A stretch of DNA of 64,000 nt, taken from the NCBI GenBank assembly GCA_010015675.1, contig ML976993.1, positions 554,608 to 618,607 of the forward strand. Reading direction: 5' to 3'. This DNA is from Byssothecium circinans (lineage: Eukaryota; Ascomycota; Dothideomycetes; Pleosporales; Massarinaceae). The notes under the pieces were generated by a model, which saw only the letters and a list, made by a program, of their open reading frames with translations, did no database searches and was not told the origin of the DNA. Within the stretch, counting starts at the first letter, position 1. Every line of letters starts with the position of its first letter. This document shows positions 22,492 to 33,931 of the stretch, one piece after another. The translations under genes were made by a program, and so were the position numbers.

Positions 22492-25400
22492 ATGGATGAC
22501 CTGGAGAACCTCGAGTACCTCGGACTCGTGTCCAAAATCGCTTCCGAGATCGAAAACCACATTGGCGTCGCCGACAAAACTCTCGCAGAGTTCGTAATCA
22601 ACACGCATGCCGAAGCGAAGGGCCTGACAGACTTTGAGACAAAGCTCAAGGATGTCGGTGCCGAATTTCCGCGGTCCCTTGTTGAGAGCATCGACCGTTT
22701 GATTTTAACTCTGCATCCGAAATACAAGAAGGGCGCAGCCCCGGCTGTGCGGGACGACGACGACGACGACGATGATAAGTCGCGGAAGGCTCGAGTGTTC
22801 AGGGGTCTTGCGATTCCGGATAAGGAGGTGGATGACCCTACAATGAACAATCCGTTGGATGACGCTTTTGCTGAGCTCGAAGATCTGGCGACGCTCGCTC
22901 CCTCGAAGTCTACACAGCGACGAGACAAACCCGCAGATCGGCAGGAAAGGTCTAGGGATCGGAGGTCCCGATCAAGGAGTCCGTATGAGCGAAGTCGGAA
23001 ATCACACAGACAGGACCGTGGCTATGAGATGGACTTTGGGGACGCCGACTTTCGGGGAGAATCGCGGTATAGCAGTCGCAAAAGAGATAGGGATGGCGAT
23101 ACTGCGTACCGCTCCTCAAAGAAGATCAGGAGCGATGATGACGAGTTTCGACGGCCTCCTACCCCTGAGCTTGACGATGAGCCCGTTCTCTACAAGATTT
23201 ACGACGGCAGGGTCAAAACGATCAAGGACTTTGGGGCTTTCGTTTTCGTCGAAGGCTTGAAAAGGCCTCAGGATGGCTTGGTACACGTTTCGCAATTGAC
23301 AGAAGGCAGAGTGAACCACCCCTCGGACCTTGTGAGCAGAGGGCAGCCGGTGAAAGTGAAAGTCATAAAAGTCGACGGTACTAAGATTTCACTGTCAATG
23401 AAAGAGGTTGATCAGCGTACGGGCCATGACCTAGCACCTTCTGCAAGAATCACTGGAGCCAACATGCAGGCCCTCGGCACCTCCAGCGCCGTCCCAGTCG
23501 TGGAGGATGCTTTCAGCAGCCGGCGCAATGGCATGCGCAAGCGAATGACTTCCCCGGAACGATGGGAGATCAAGCAGCTCATTGCCTCTGGTGTGCTTCA
23601 GAAGAAAGACTACCCCGACATCGACCGGGACAATGTTGACGAGGAGGGCCGCTTCGAGGAAGAAGAGGAAGTCGAGATTGAACTCACGGAAGAGGAGCCA
23701 ATCTTCCTGAAAGGACAGACGCAGAAGTCACTTGAGCTGAGTCCGATCAGAATAGTGAAGAATCCCGAAGGCTCGCTAGCTAGAGGTGCACAGAACTCTC
23801 TTCAGGCGGCACAGGAAAGGCGTGAGCTACGGCAGCAAGAGGCCCAGGAAAAGGCAGCAAAAGAGGCCGAGAAAGTCGATCTCAGCAGTCAGTGGAACGA
23901 TCCTTTGGCAAAACAACGGCAATTCGCAAGCGATATACGCAACGCTCGAAAAGACCTACCTCCCGAACCCGTGAGGAAGATGCCAACGAACACCAGACGA
24001 GTTCAAAACCGGACCGACTTGAGCATGAAAGAACAGAGGGAGAGTTTGCCGGTGTTCAAATTCCGGTCTCAATTTCTCGAAGCTATCTCTGCCAATCAGG
24101 TCCTTATCGTGGTTGGCCAAACAGGTTCAGGGAAAACGACTCAGCTCGCACAGTATCTTGCAGAGAATGGATTGACAAGTGAGAATACGATGATTGGCTG
24201 CACACAGCCTCGTCGTATCGCCGCCCAGAATGTTGCCAAACGTGTAGCGGAAGAATGTGGGGCTGTTCTTGGGCGCGAAGTCGGTTACACAGTTCGGTTC
24301 GATGACAAGACAAGCCCGGATACCAAAATCAAATTCATGACGGATGGCATACTTCTAACGGAGATGCTCGCCGACCCTATGCTATCAAGATACTCCGCAA
24401 TACTGATAGACGAGGCACACGAAAGAACGATCAGCACCGACGTCATCATGGGATTGTTTAAATCGAAGACCCTGAAGCTTCGCCCTGACCTGAAGCTGAT
24501 TGTAACTTCAGCGACTCTGGATTCGGCGTCCTTTAGTAAGTACTATAACGCGCCCGAGTTCCACATACCAGGCAGAACCTTCCCTGTAAGTCTACCAATC
24601 CTACTCTCTGCATATCATGGAAGTGCTAACTTTTGGCCAGGTTGAAATCATGTACTCCCGTGAACCTTGCGACGATTATCTCGAGGAAGCTCTAACGACT
24701 GTCATCGCCACGCATCTCGAAGAAGGCGGCCTGGAAGGGGGCGGAGGTGATATCCTTGTCTTCCTCACTGGAGAAGAAGAAATCAATACCGGATGCCAGA
24801 TACTGGAGGAGCGTATGAAAGCGTTGGGTGATGGCGTCCCGGAGCTGATCATCTTGCCTCTATATGCGGCTCTTCCCGAAGACCTGCAAGCACGGGTCTT
24901 TATACCTGCTCCGCCCGGAAGCCGAAAGGTCATCCTCTCTACCAACATTGCTGAAACATCTTTGACAATTGACGGTGTTTTTGTGGTCATTGATTCCGGC
25001 ATGGAGAAGACCAGTAGCTTTGACCCGCGATTGCAAATGGACAGGCTACAAGTCACGCCGATCTCGCAGGCATCTGCGAAGCAGCGAGCTGGTCGCGCGG
25101 GCCGTACGCGCGCGGGTCGCTGCCTCAGGCTTTATACAGAGGCGGCCTACGAGGGAGAAATGACAAAGTCCGCCGTGCCCGACATCCAACGTGCTAACCT
25201 AAGTTCGACTATTCTCACACTCAAGGCAATGGGGATCAATGATTTACTCAATTTCCCCTTCCTGGATCCTCCACCCGCAGCGACAATGCTGCAAGCCCTC
25301 GAGGAGCTTTACAACCTCGGATTCCTAGACGACGACGGATTCCTGACCCGTTCAGGCCGACGAAGCTCGGCGTATCCGACCTCACCCGCCCTCGCCAAGA

Positions 25401-26113
25401 CGCTCATCAAATCCGCCGAGATGCAGTGTTCCGACGAAGTCCTCACCATCGCATCCATGATATCCGGCACAGATAGCGTCTTCTACCGCCCGCGCGACAA
25501 AGCCGAAGAAGCCAACAAGCGCAAAGCGCGCTTCAACGACTCGACGGGCGACCACCTCACGTACCTCAACGTCTACCGCGCGTGGCAAAAGAGCGGTTTC
25601 GCCGACCAATTCTGCCACGAAAACTTCATCAAACCGCGGAACCTCCGCAGCGTGCAGAACATCCGCAAGCAACTCCTCGAAATCATGCAGCGCCAAAAAC
25701 TGCCCATCGTCTCGTGCGGCTCCGACACGACGCGCGTCCGAAAGGCATTTGCGAGCGGCTACTTCCGCAACACGGCGCGGAAGGACCAGGAAGGGTATAA
25801 GACGCTCGTCGAGGGCACGCCCGTCTATCTGCACCCGGGTTCCGCGCTCTTCGGCAAGAACGCGGAGATGATTATGTATCTGTCCATCTTGGATACGTCG
25901 AAGGAGTGGATGACGCTGTGTAGTGTCATCGAGCCGAAGTGGCTTCCTGAAGTCGCGCCGTCGTTTTTCAAGGTCGCGCCCAAGAACCAGCTGTCGAAGA
26001 GGCAGAAGGCGGAGAGGATTCAGCCGCTGCATAATAGGTTTGCGGGCGAGGACGATTGGCGGTTGAGTGCGCAGAAGAGGGCTGGGAGGGGCGGTGGGGG
26101 GACTTGGGGGTGA
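22492..26113 (+). CDS. PRP22: Spliceosomal DEAH-box ATPase Prp22 (DHX8)
   Basis: Exons 22492-24585 and 24641-26113 (intron 24586-24640, GTAAGT donor, CTAAC branch, CAG acceptor, phase 0) give 1188 aa. An upstream in-frame ATG at 22408 exists, but family-like sequence starts at 22492 (MDDLENLEYLGLVSKI). Order of domains: an N-terminal helical domain, an Asp-rich patch, an Arg/Ser/Asp-rich linker, an S1 RNA-binding domain at about 232-308 (YKIYDGRVKTIKDFGAFVF), then the helicase core with GQTGSGKTTQ near 541, CTQPRRIAA, DEAH near 639, SATLDS, LTGEEEI, TNIAETSLTI and QRAGRAGRT near 845, and the HA2/OB region. The S1 domain distinguishes Prp22 from Prp2, Prp16 and Prp43. Prp22 proofreads exon ligation and releases spliced mRNA. 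Confidence 0.95.
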
Positions 26114-26731
26114 GTGAGTGTGTCTGGGGGAGGGGGTTGGGTGGTGTGGTGGAGTGGGTTTGGGATATATTGTTTTGATACCCTGGAATTTGATAATTCA
26201 TTGTGTGTGTTTGCGAGATGTAGAGTGGTGATGTTGAATGGTTAGTAGGGTGCTACGGAGACTTTGCACGAGTTTTGAACTGATTTAGCACAACTAATAT
26301 GAATAGCATAGTTATCCATGCATACACTATTCTTCCCAAAGGGGGGTCACTGAATATTCGCAACACACAACTTATCCTTCTCATAGTCGTCCAAGCGAAC
26401 AACTAATCCATCGACAACGACAAGTAGAGCGCAGAGCAGATAGTAAGAGTCCGTAACGAACTATGCACATGGATGCAATTGAAATCAAAAACTACCTAAA
26501 AGCAAAAGACGAGAGATAATGCATCACATGATACATCCCCACGCCATGCCATCCCACCCATACGCCCCCCAAGAAACGCCCAAGTCCATCATCCGACAAC
26601 CAAAGACCAGATGTATGTATGTCTGTCAATCTCCACATATCCACATCCGCCATCACTATATAGACGCCACACCTGCTGCATCCATATAAAGCACAAAACG
26701 CCAGCGGAAGAAAAACGAGAACAAACAACAC
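26114..26731. other. Gap between convergent PRP22 and YND1
   Basis: It holds the 3' flanks of two convergent genes. No supported frame. Confidence 0.5.
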
Positions 26732-28917
26732 TCATTCCTCCAACTTCCCCATCGGGCTCTTTCTCCGTGGACTACTCGCCCTACTCCTCCGTCCCACAGC
26801 AAGTCGTTCCCGACTATCCGTCCTCGCCATCAACCCACTTCTTTCAATGGAATTCGTGAATCCCGCAGGCGGGCCATGGCCCAAGCCAAGGTTTGCTCCT
26901 TGCGCGATGATGTCCTGTCCCGGGTCGAGAAGAGACGGGGTAGCGGTACCGGTCGCGCCGCCTTTGATCTGCGGCGTTGCCCAACCTGATGTCCGGCCGA
27001 TGCGTGAACCGTCGGATGAATCCGAGTGGTCGTTGTCGGAGACGTCGGAGTAGGAACCGAGCTCGAAGTCGTTGGAGGCTTCGCCTTCTTCTAGTACGCG
27101 CTCGTAGATCGGGGTGTTTCGAAGACCGAAGAGTTTGCCCGCGAAGCCGCGGCGACGGCCTAGAGACGTTCTGTGTCCATGACCATGGCCTCCAAAGATG
27201 CGGGAGAGTCGTTTCCTAGCACCTTTCCGCCGTTCGCGTCCGCAGAGTATGAAGCCGAAGATGAAAAGGATGAGGACGACGATGAGGAAACCGGGTATGC
27301 GGCGCGGGTTTTCGGAGAAGAGGTGGTTGTGCCAGTCGTCGGTGGAAGAGATGGCGGTATATGAGCCGCCGGGGTGTTGGAAATCGTCTGGTATGCCGGC
27401 TTTGTTGCTGCCGAAACCGACGGCGAGTGCTTCTGTTGTGGGCGGTGGAACCTCGCTGGATGCGTAAAGTACCATTTTACCAAGCGTCCAGCTCACTTCT
27501 ACATCGTTGATTTTGTTGACGGCCTGAAAGGGGTTTAGGTAACCCTTCTTACTGCCTTTTCTGGTTGTTGCTTTTGTGACGTTGTTGGCACTGTTGAGAT
27601 CTTCGAGACCAACGCGTGGGACCCCGATACCGTCGTGTAGTACGTTGATCAGCCATGACGATTTGAAGCATACGTCAAGCGCCTTTTCTTCATCCACCTT
27701 CTTGCCGAATTTCTTGTCGTCAACGCCTTCTAGGATGTTCTTCCATGTTCGGCTGCAGAACTTGTTGACTGCTTTTTGATAGCTTTTGAAGTCGTAGTCA
27801 TCGTCGTCCTTGTGCGCCATCTTGAAGATTTCGTGCGTCGTGTGGTAGTACTCGGACACCCCAACGAAATGGTTCACATCAAAATCAATTGCGGGGGTAT
27901 GCTGTCCATTGATGAGGCACGGTGTGTCGAGACATTCTTTCTCCTTCTCTAATAGCGGGTACGTTCGCCGTAGACACTCTTTGAAAACGCCTGTTCCGAC
28001 AATCTGATGCCCTTTCTCCTCTTTCTTGCCTTCAATCACTGTCCCGTCATCGCCGACGATCACCTTTGCGCCGCTGGGCATACAGGGATCGGGGTACTCC
28101 TTCGCTCCTGGGCTCGCCTCTAGAAGTGCTTTGACATATCTTTGCCTGGCCTGATTCACACCAAATCCGAGCCACGTCGTGACAAACACCTTGTATTCCA
28201 GCGGAAGTCCATCCACGGTTCGTAATCGCAGTAACGTGAGGTCATTCGCGTGCTTCTCGGCTTCAGTCGCATTCGGCGCAAAGGCAATCTGGGCAGACGC
28301 TCCTCCCATATCCAGAAAACCGTACGTATGATGATTCTTGCCATGGTCATGATCCTTCGGGCTGTCAAACCCACCGAGCAGATAGTTTGCGGCTATCCAC
28401 CCGTACAAGCCCTCCGTCTCCCCCGGTATGACCTGAACATGCAAATCGCAGTCTGGCAACTGGAACTTTGTCGTCTTACGCGCAAAGTCACAGACCTCCT
28501 TCAAAACCGACTTCCGCTGCACAGGCGGCAGTATGCGCATCCCGGCAGTCGCGAGGAGGAAAAGCGGCGTATTCGGAACCTCTTCGAGAGGTACGTATTT
28601 GAGCGCATGGCTGAGGAGCTTGTCGAGGTGATCGGGGCCGACATCGTGTGGGTGTTCGCCAAAAGTGGATATCCCGGGGTGTATCTTCTTCGTCCACTTC
28701 TTATCCGTCACGACCGCAGGTAAACTGTGTAGTTGAGCCTCGTTGGCCGACTTTCGTGCCGTGTCGCTGTTCAGCCATCTGTAAATGTGGACCCGTGTCC
28801 CCGAGGACCCAGCGTCCAGTATAACTCCATATCTCCCTGTACACGCAGTTTTGTCAGCTTGAGCCTTGCGTGGCGGGCAGCACAGCGCGGCAGAGGGGAT
28901 TGCGTACACTTGCCCAT
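26732..28917 (-). CDS. YND1: Golgi apyrase Ynd1 (GDA1/CD39 nucleoside diphosphatase)
   Basis: A 10-nt first exon (28917-28908) is joined by a 71-nt intron (28837-28907, GTACGC donor, CTGAC branch, CAG acceptor) to exon 28836-26732, giving 704 aa. The junction forms MGKWRYGVILDAGSSGTR, the expected start of this family. The unspliced frame has no ATG. Apyrase conserved regions are visible: ILDAGSSGTRVHIY (1), LFLLATAGMRIL (2), IPGETEGLYGWIAANYLLGG (3) and GFLDMGGASAQIAF (4). A single membrane helix (GFLIVVLILFIFGFILCG) lies near residue 520, followed by a basic cytosolic tail with Ser/Arg-rich ends. Ynd1 hydrolyses nucleoside di- and triphosphates in the Golgi lumen, removing by-products of glycosylation. 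Confidence 0.92.
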
Positions 28918-29440
28918 CGGACCCTGAAACTACCGGACTGGCGGCATCCAGCGACGAGCGCACATTAAAAGGCGTGTAGGGTGTGAAAAGGAAATTGAAG
29001 CGGCGCGGCCGGCGACAAACGTGTGGAAAGGTACAAAGTAGCGGTGGGTGGGTAGCGAGCGACGCGGAAGACCTGTTGCGTTGCGGAGGTTACGAAGGCT
29101 CAGCTTTTGGGTGTACGCGGCGATAGAGCCAGGCTGTTTCGGGTTAGCGCTGGAGTGATCGCACCCAGTCCGGCCATGTCTCGTATACCTTTCACTCAAA
29201 TCGTCTTGACTCCAAATCACTGGACACTCACTCTGCATCGATCACTATATTGGCTTCTCTTCAATTGCGGAGGAATACTAAATGTAGAAGTGATTTGTAT
29301 CAGTTTACGCAAGCGCGGCAGGGGTAAGGCGATGACCTCATGCGTAGAGTGTCAAATATAGCACATGCATGCGGGTGAAGCATCCGAGCAATCACCGACA
29401 ACCGTTCATCACCAGACGTTTCAATGTTGATCTGTTAAGG
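28918..29440. other. Upstream region of YND1
   Basis: A gap between the YND1 start and the Tc1/mariner element. It contains the YND1 promoter. No supported frame. Confidence 0.5.
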
Positions 29441-29442
29441 TA

Positions 29443-29498
29443 CAAGGGGGGCTCATGTGCGGGTTGCCCCCCCCTCCCTATCGATATAGCGCCTTGGC
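29443..29498 (+). repeat. Left terminal inverted repeat of the Tc1/mariner element
   Basis: It pairs with 30655-30709. It contains its own small palindrome (a G-run and a C-run around CTCATGTGCGGGTT). Confidence 0.92.
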
Positions 29499-29605
29499 TG
29501 AATTGAGGTCTTGATTTCTTCTCTCTACCACTTTGTGTGCCAGCCATCTGCGTCGATTACAGCCTAGCAACGCTCTCTCATGCTAGATACATAGTGTTTG
29601 AAGTC

Positions 29606-30595
29606 CTATACAATAATCTTTTCCCACTCTTCTTTCACATACTGCTCTGCCTTAGCTGCTGTCTTTGGAAACCTCCTCCCAACGCGATATTTAAGCAGCC
29701 GCCAGACGTTCTTAATAGGGTTAAGGTCTAGTGAGTTGGCTGGCCACTTTATCTGCAGAATTCTAAGCTCCCTATGTAGCGCTTGAGTTGCGTAGGCTCT
29801 ATGAATTGATGCCCCATCCTCTATAAGGATAGGCACTAGTATAGACTTCTTAAAGTTATGGATTACAGGTACAATTGTCTCTCTATAGGTCTGCCCGTTA
29901 ATTCCACCCTTCTGAAAGATAATAAGAGGACCCTTAAGTGTACTTATAATGCAGGCCTAGATTATACAGGCTAAATATCCCCTAAACTTTAGAATACAAT
30001 AGCTAGGTAGATACTTCTCTTTTACCTTTCATGTAACGTACACCTTTCTATTATATCTACAGATAATTAAGTATTCATCTGTCCATATAACCCTTAACCA
30101 CTACTACTTATTCCATGAGAGATGGGCCCATGCCCATTTAAGCCTGTCTCGTCTGTGTTTGTCTGTAAGAAGAGGCTTCTCTATCATAACGCGTCAGAAG
30201 TAGTGCTCCTTTTTAAAGGCTTTCTGTAGCGTGCGTCTATAGGCCTGTATCCCTTCAAGCTCTGCTACCTCTAGGTAGCAGAGCTTCCTATGATACCCAT
30301 TAACAGTTGCTTGCTAGATAAGGCACTTCTATAGAGGTGTATCAAGCATAGGAAGCCTACCTCATGGCTTCTCTGGTGTTTTAGGCTTCTTAATAGTGTA
30401 GCGGATAGTTAATCGTGCAATCTTAAGCGTGCTGCTAATCTGGTTGGGTTTCTAGCCAGCGTAGTTGCTTAGCGTGAGGATCTTAATGCGTTGGCGGTAG
30501 GTAAGGCGACTAGAACTTGTATCCTCAGGGTTCTCACTCTGCTTTGGAGCATCTCAAGGGCGATTACGGACGCGGTGACGGTGTAGGGAGGGCAT
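29606..30595 (-). pseudogene. Tc1/mariner transposase, inactivated by ten in-frame stops
   Basis: Reading the minus strand from the ATG at 30595 to the TAG at 29606 gives exactly 330 codons in one frame, so no net insertion or deletion has happened. By my count ten stops interrupt it, all TAG or TGA and none TAA. An N-terminal helix-turn-helix region (YRQRIKILTLSNYAG) is followed by the DDE domain. The first Asp is in VIWTDEYLI and the second in LIEDGASIHRA. Thirty-four residues later, where DD34E enzymes have Glu in a DLNPIEN motif, this copy reads DLNPIKNVW. Stops and the Glu-to-Lys change all fit C-to-T or G-to-A transitions, as expected of repeat-induced point mutation. Confidence 0.88.
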
Positions 30596-30654
30596 GGCGT
30601 TGATAGGGTATTCACATTAGATCAGTGAAAGATGAGTGAATTCAGGAGACTTAT

Positions 30655-30709
30655 GCCAAGGCGCTAAATCGACAGGGAGGGGGGGCAACCCGCACATGAG
30701 CCCCCCTTG
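30655..30709 (-). repeat. Right terminal inverted repeat of the Tc1/mariner element
   Basis: Reverse complement of 29443-29498 with one missing C and two substitutions. It is followed directly by the TA duplication. Confidence 0.92.
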
Positions 30710-30730
30710 TACTTGTGACTTTCATGCGAG

Positions 30731-31577
30731 CTAATCTTCTAGCAAGAAACGCAGGAACGCTTTTGCCACCGGAAGACCATCGTGATGGTCACCAACCCTT
30801 GACAACGCATCTTCCGCCTCTGCCGTGTTGAAAATGCCCTGCTTGTTCCTCATCTTGATCAGATAGGTCACAAAAGTCTCGTGGAACTCTGGATGCCCTT
30901 GCACCGAGATAAACTTCCCTTTCTTGTACATGGCTTGCACAGGACACCGAGGCGAACCACCCAGAGCATCAACATCGTCCGGGTATGCGAAGACGGCGTC
31001 CTTGTGCATTTGATGGATGCTCTAGGCTGATGTTAGCGATACAACTACTCGAAGGGAGAATATCGTACGAGTGTGTCTTGCTGGAAGATTTCTTTCCCCT
31101 TCTCGGTCAACTGGACAGGGAGCACTGCGACTTCCCATCCTTCCTCACTTCGTCCAACTTTTGCGCCCGCTGCTCGTCCGATAATCTGGTGGCCAAAGCA
31201 GACCCCTATAACGCGAACACGGTCCTGCTTAAGCAGCTTTTCGGTATATGCGACCAGTCTCAAGATCCATGGATCATTGCCAAATGAGTCGTGCTCTCGA
31301 TAGAGTTAGTATGCATCGTGGGGTGACTGTCTGAAAACTCACTTGATCCGCTGATCAGAACAGCATCCACATCATCAAGATCAGGGTACTTTTTCTCAGT
31401 GACAACATCGTATGCGCTCAACTTCAGGTCATCTTTTGAGAATCCAGATACCCCAAGATCGTCGGCAGCAGCCTCCAAAAGCGTTCTAAAGACTTTGCCA
31501 TATCTTCCAAACTGAGCGACCAGGTCGTCTGGTGGAGTATCGCACTCGAGGATGGCTATCCGTAGGGGCGGTTTCAT
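30731..31577 (-). CDS. Class I glutamine amidotransferase-like protein (YLR126C type)
   Basis: Three exons, 31577-31343, 31295-31069 and 31021-30731, give 250 aa. Both introns are 47 nt, with CTAAC branches and GTGAGT and GTACGA donors. The junctions rebuild ISGSKHDSFGNDPWI and QQDTLSIHQMHKDAV, both expected in this family. The nucleophile Cys lies in VIGVCFGHQIIG (about residue 110), and the His-Glu pair in SVQGHPEF (about 196). There is no synthetase domain, so this is a stand-alone GATase1 fold; the yeast relative YLR126C has no firmly known substrate. It is divergent from the MFS gene, and its 3' end adjoins the Tc1 element. Confidence 0.88.
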
Positions 31578-31792
31578 CTCGTCTTGAAAAATCTCGATAT
31601 CAGAGTATCTTAAAGTGTGTTAAGGCGATAGCGAGTCATCGGAGGGCTCATCGGAGATAAAGAAATAGCCTAACGCGGAAAGGTTAGCCGCTTTGTCAGA
31701 TCTTTAAGCGTGACTCCACATCCAAAGACGTGCTTTTTACTTCTTCAACCTCTTAGATTGAGGAAGGGGGTCAAGACAGTTTTATTCTCCAT
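31578..31792. promoter_or_regulatory. Bidirectional promoter region of the amidotransferase and MFS genes
   Basis: Only 215 bp separate the two divergent start codons, so both promoters share this segment. No specific factor site was identified. Confidence 0.55.
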
Positions 31793-33931
31793 ATGCGCAA
31801 TCAAACAGCATCAGAGCGGACCCCGCTGCTACAAACCACATCCACATCTACTCCGAGCCATGCCGACGACTCGGCTATCACCGAAAGTGTCCAAGCGGCG
31901 GAGGTAGCTGGAGAACGTGCACTTGGAGTACCTCAATTTCCAGAGCTCGGGAAACCGAGAAGTTACTCTCATAGCCATTGGTTAGCTCCTGATGAGGACT
32001 CCGCTTCTCGACCAGAGCCGAATGAGTTGGTCAATTTTGAGGATGGAATTCTCGTCGGCATTGGGAAAACCAGGTTTTGGTTCGTGTTCGGAGGTATCTT
32101 GGGTGGATATCTTGTAAGTCCAAAAGAACATGTTCAGGTGCACGATATGAAGACTAATTACGATGCAGGTTGCCATGTTCGACTCTACACTCATGGCATC
32201 AAGCCATCCTGTCATAACCTCATATTTCAACGCCTCCAACTCTGCGTCATGGCTCTCTACAGCGTTCCTCCTAACTTCAACCTCACTGCAGCCCCTCTTT
32301 GGACGCGTCTCCGACACCATTGGACGACGCCCACTCTACCTTTTCGGTCTCTTCTTCCTTGCCGCAACAACGGCATGGTGTGCGCTTGCTCAAAGCATTG
32401 GAAGCTTCATCGCTGCCCGCGCCTTCTGCGGCCTCGGAGCTGCTGGTGTGCTCTCCATGGGCAATGTCATGACGAACGACCTTGTCAGCATTCAAGTGCG
32501 CGGCTTCTACCAAGCCGTCATCAATCTCTTCTATGGTGGCGGTTCAGCCGCCGGAGCAGCCTTCGGTGGTTTCCTCTGCGACAAGCTCGGATGGCGGATG
32601 ACCTTTGCGATCCAAATCCCGATCCTGGTCGTTCTGCTCATCAACGGTTTCTTCACAACGCCCACAACTCTCGGACCAAACCTAGCAAAGCGCTCAGGAT
32701 TGGGTATCAGAGACGCTATGAAAGGATTTGACTTTGCCGGCTCCTTCCTACTTACAGGCACCGTAGCTTTCCTCATTCTCGGCCTCAACCTCGGAGGTAA
32801 CGTATTTCCATGGAAACACCCGCTCGTCATCACTTCTCTCGTGGTCGCTGTAATCGGCGGCGCAGTTCTCGTACGCGTGGAATCAAAAGCAGCACGGCCC
32901 GTGATGCCCCTCAACATGCTCTTTACAAAGCCCCGCGGGAACCTAGTCTTCAACAACTTCTTCGCCCAACTCGGCATCAACACTATCATCTTCAACGCAC
33001 CGCTCTACTTCCAAGCGGTTAAGCTTGAGTCGGCATCAACATCGGGATTTCGCCTCGCCGGACCCTCCGTCGCGCTTACTATCTGTGGTGTTTCATCAGG
33101 CATCATCATGACTGCCACCGGCCGCATGAGATGGCTCATCGTGCTCGGCTCGGTATCCATGCTCGTCGGCGGCGTATGTATTTCTGTTATGTGGGATGGC
33201 ATACCATCTTGGCTCGCGACCATCTTCCTCGTACCCGCAAGTGTCGGTCAGGGACTTTCGTTTCCGGCAACTTCCATTGCTGTGCTTGCAACGAGCACAC
33301 AGGAAGACCAGGCTGTCATGACGAGTACATTGATACTGTGGCGGAGTCTAGGGATGGTTATGGGGGTGTCGTTCAGTAGTTTGATTCTGCAGAATGCGTT
33401 GACGGCGTACCTGGGACGGCTTGTCACTGGCAGGCATAAAGATGAGGTATGTTGGGGACTATGTTGCTTGTCGATTTTCCACGAGGGACTTGTTTGCTGA
33501 CGTTCTTGGTAGATCATTCTCACTGTTCGTAAGTCGGTTCGATCGATCATTGATCTGGACCCCAAGCATCAAGGCCAAGGTACGTCTCAGAGGCACTACC
33601 CTCTTCATCCACTTTTGTTTTTCTCCCTCACATAAGCCTCCTCCAAAGCATCCTTCAACGTTCGCCAAAACTCCTCTCTGCATGTTAAGACTTGGTTTCA
33701 ATCTCCCACGCGCGCGTCACACCTCACTCCGCAACCTTCAGCTAGCCCCAGAACTAACCGCATCGTACAGTCATCGATGCCTACAGCCGCAGCTTGCGAG
33801 TAACCTTCTTCTCCACAATCGCCGTCTTCATCGTAGTCAATTTATTGGTCTTCACCATCAAGTTGCCAAACTTGAAGAATAGAGAGGAAGAGCAGGAGGA
33901 AGCCGTTGAAGATGATGATAGTGACTTATAG
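31793..33931 (+). CDS. MFS transporter, vacuolar basic amino acid type (VBA/Fnx1-like)
   Basis: Four exons, 31793-32113, 32169-33446, 33513-33579 and 33771-33931, give 608 aa. Introns are 55, 66 and 191 nt. The N-terminus is hydrophilic and carries ERTPLLQ, a dileucine-type vacuolar sorting motif. The first helix ends VAMFDSTLMASSHPVI, formed across intron 1. The loop GRVSDTIGRRPLYLFG is the MFS signature between helices 2 and 3. The helix run (twelve to fourteen segments) and the FDSTLMASS motif fit the drug:H+ antiporter-2 branch that includes vacuolar basic amino acid transporters Vba1/Vba2 and Fnx1. The last exon encodes the final helix and an acidic tail. The cargo is an inference. Confidence 0.85.

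Larger units (their letters stand above)
29443..30709 (-). mobile_element. Tc1/mariner-type DNA transposon, complete ends, inactive
   Basis: The element is 1267 bp and flanked by a TA on each side (29441-29442 and 30710-30711), the Tc1/mariner target duplication. The terminal inverted repeats are about 55 bp: left 29443-29498, right 30655-30709. They differ by one extra C in a C-run and two substitutions. Each repeat begins CAAGGGGGGCTCATGTGCGG. The single transposase frame lies on the minus strand and is full of stops (separate entry). The interior is TpA-rich compared with neighbouring genes. The right end is only 21 bp past the stop codon of the amidotransferase gene. Confidence 0.93.

Noticed and set aside
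25382..26032. 216-codon minus-strand frame opposite the PRP22 C-terminus
   Set aside because: It is Arg/Leu/Val-biased, complementary to strongly coding sequence, and has no recognisable features.
28918..28963. Longer YND1 start reading through the first intron
   Set aside because: That frame starts with GTG, not ATG, and does not give the conserved MGKWRYG N-terminus obtained by splicing.
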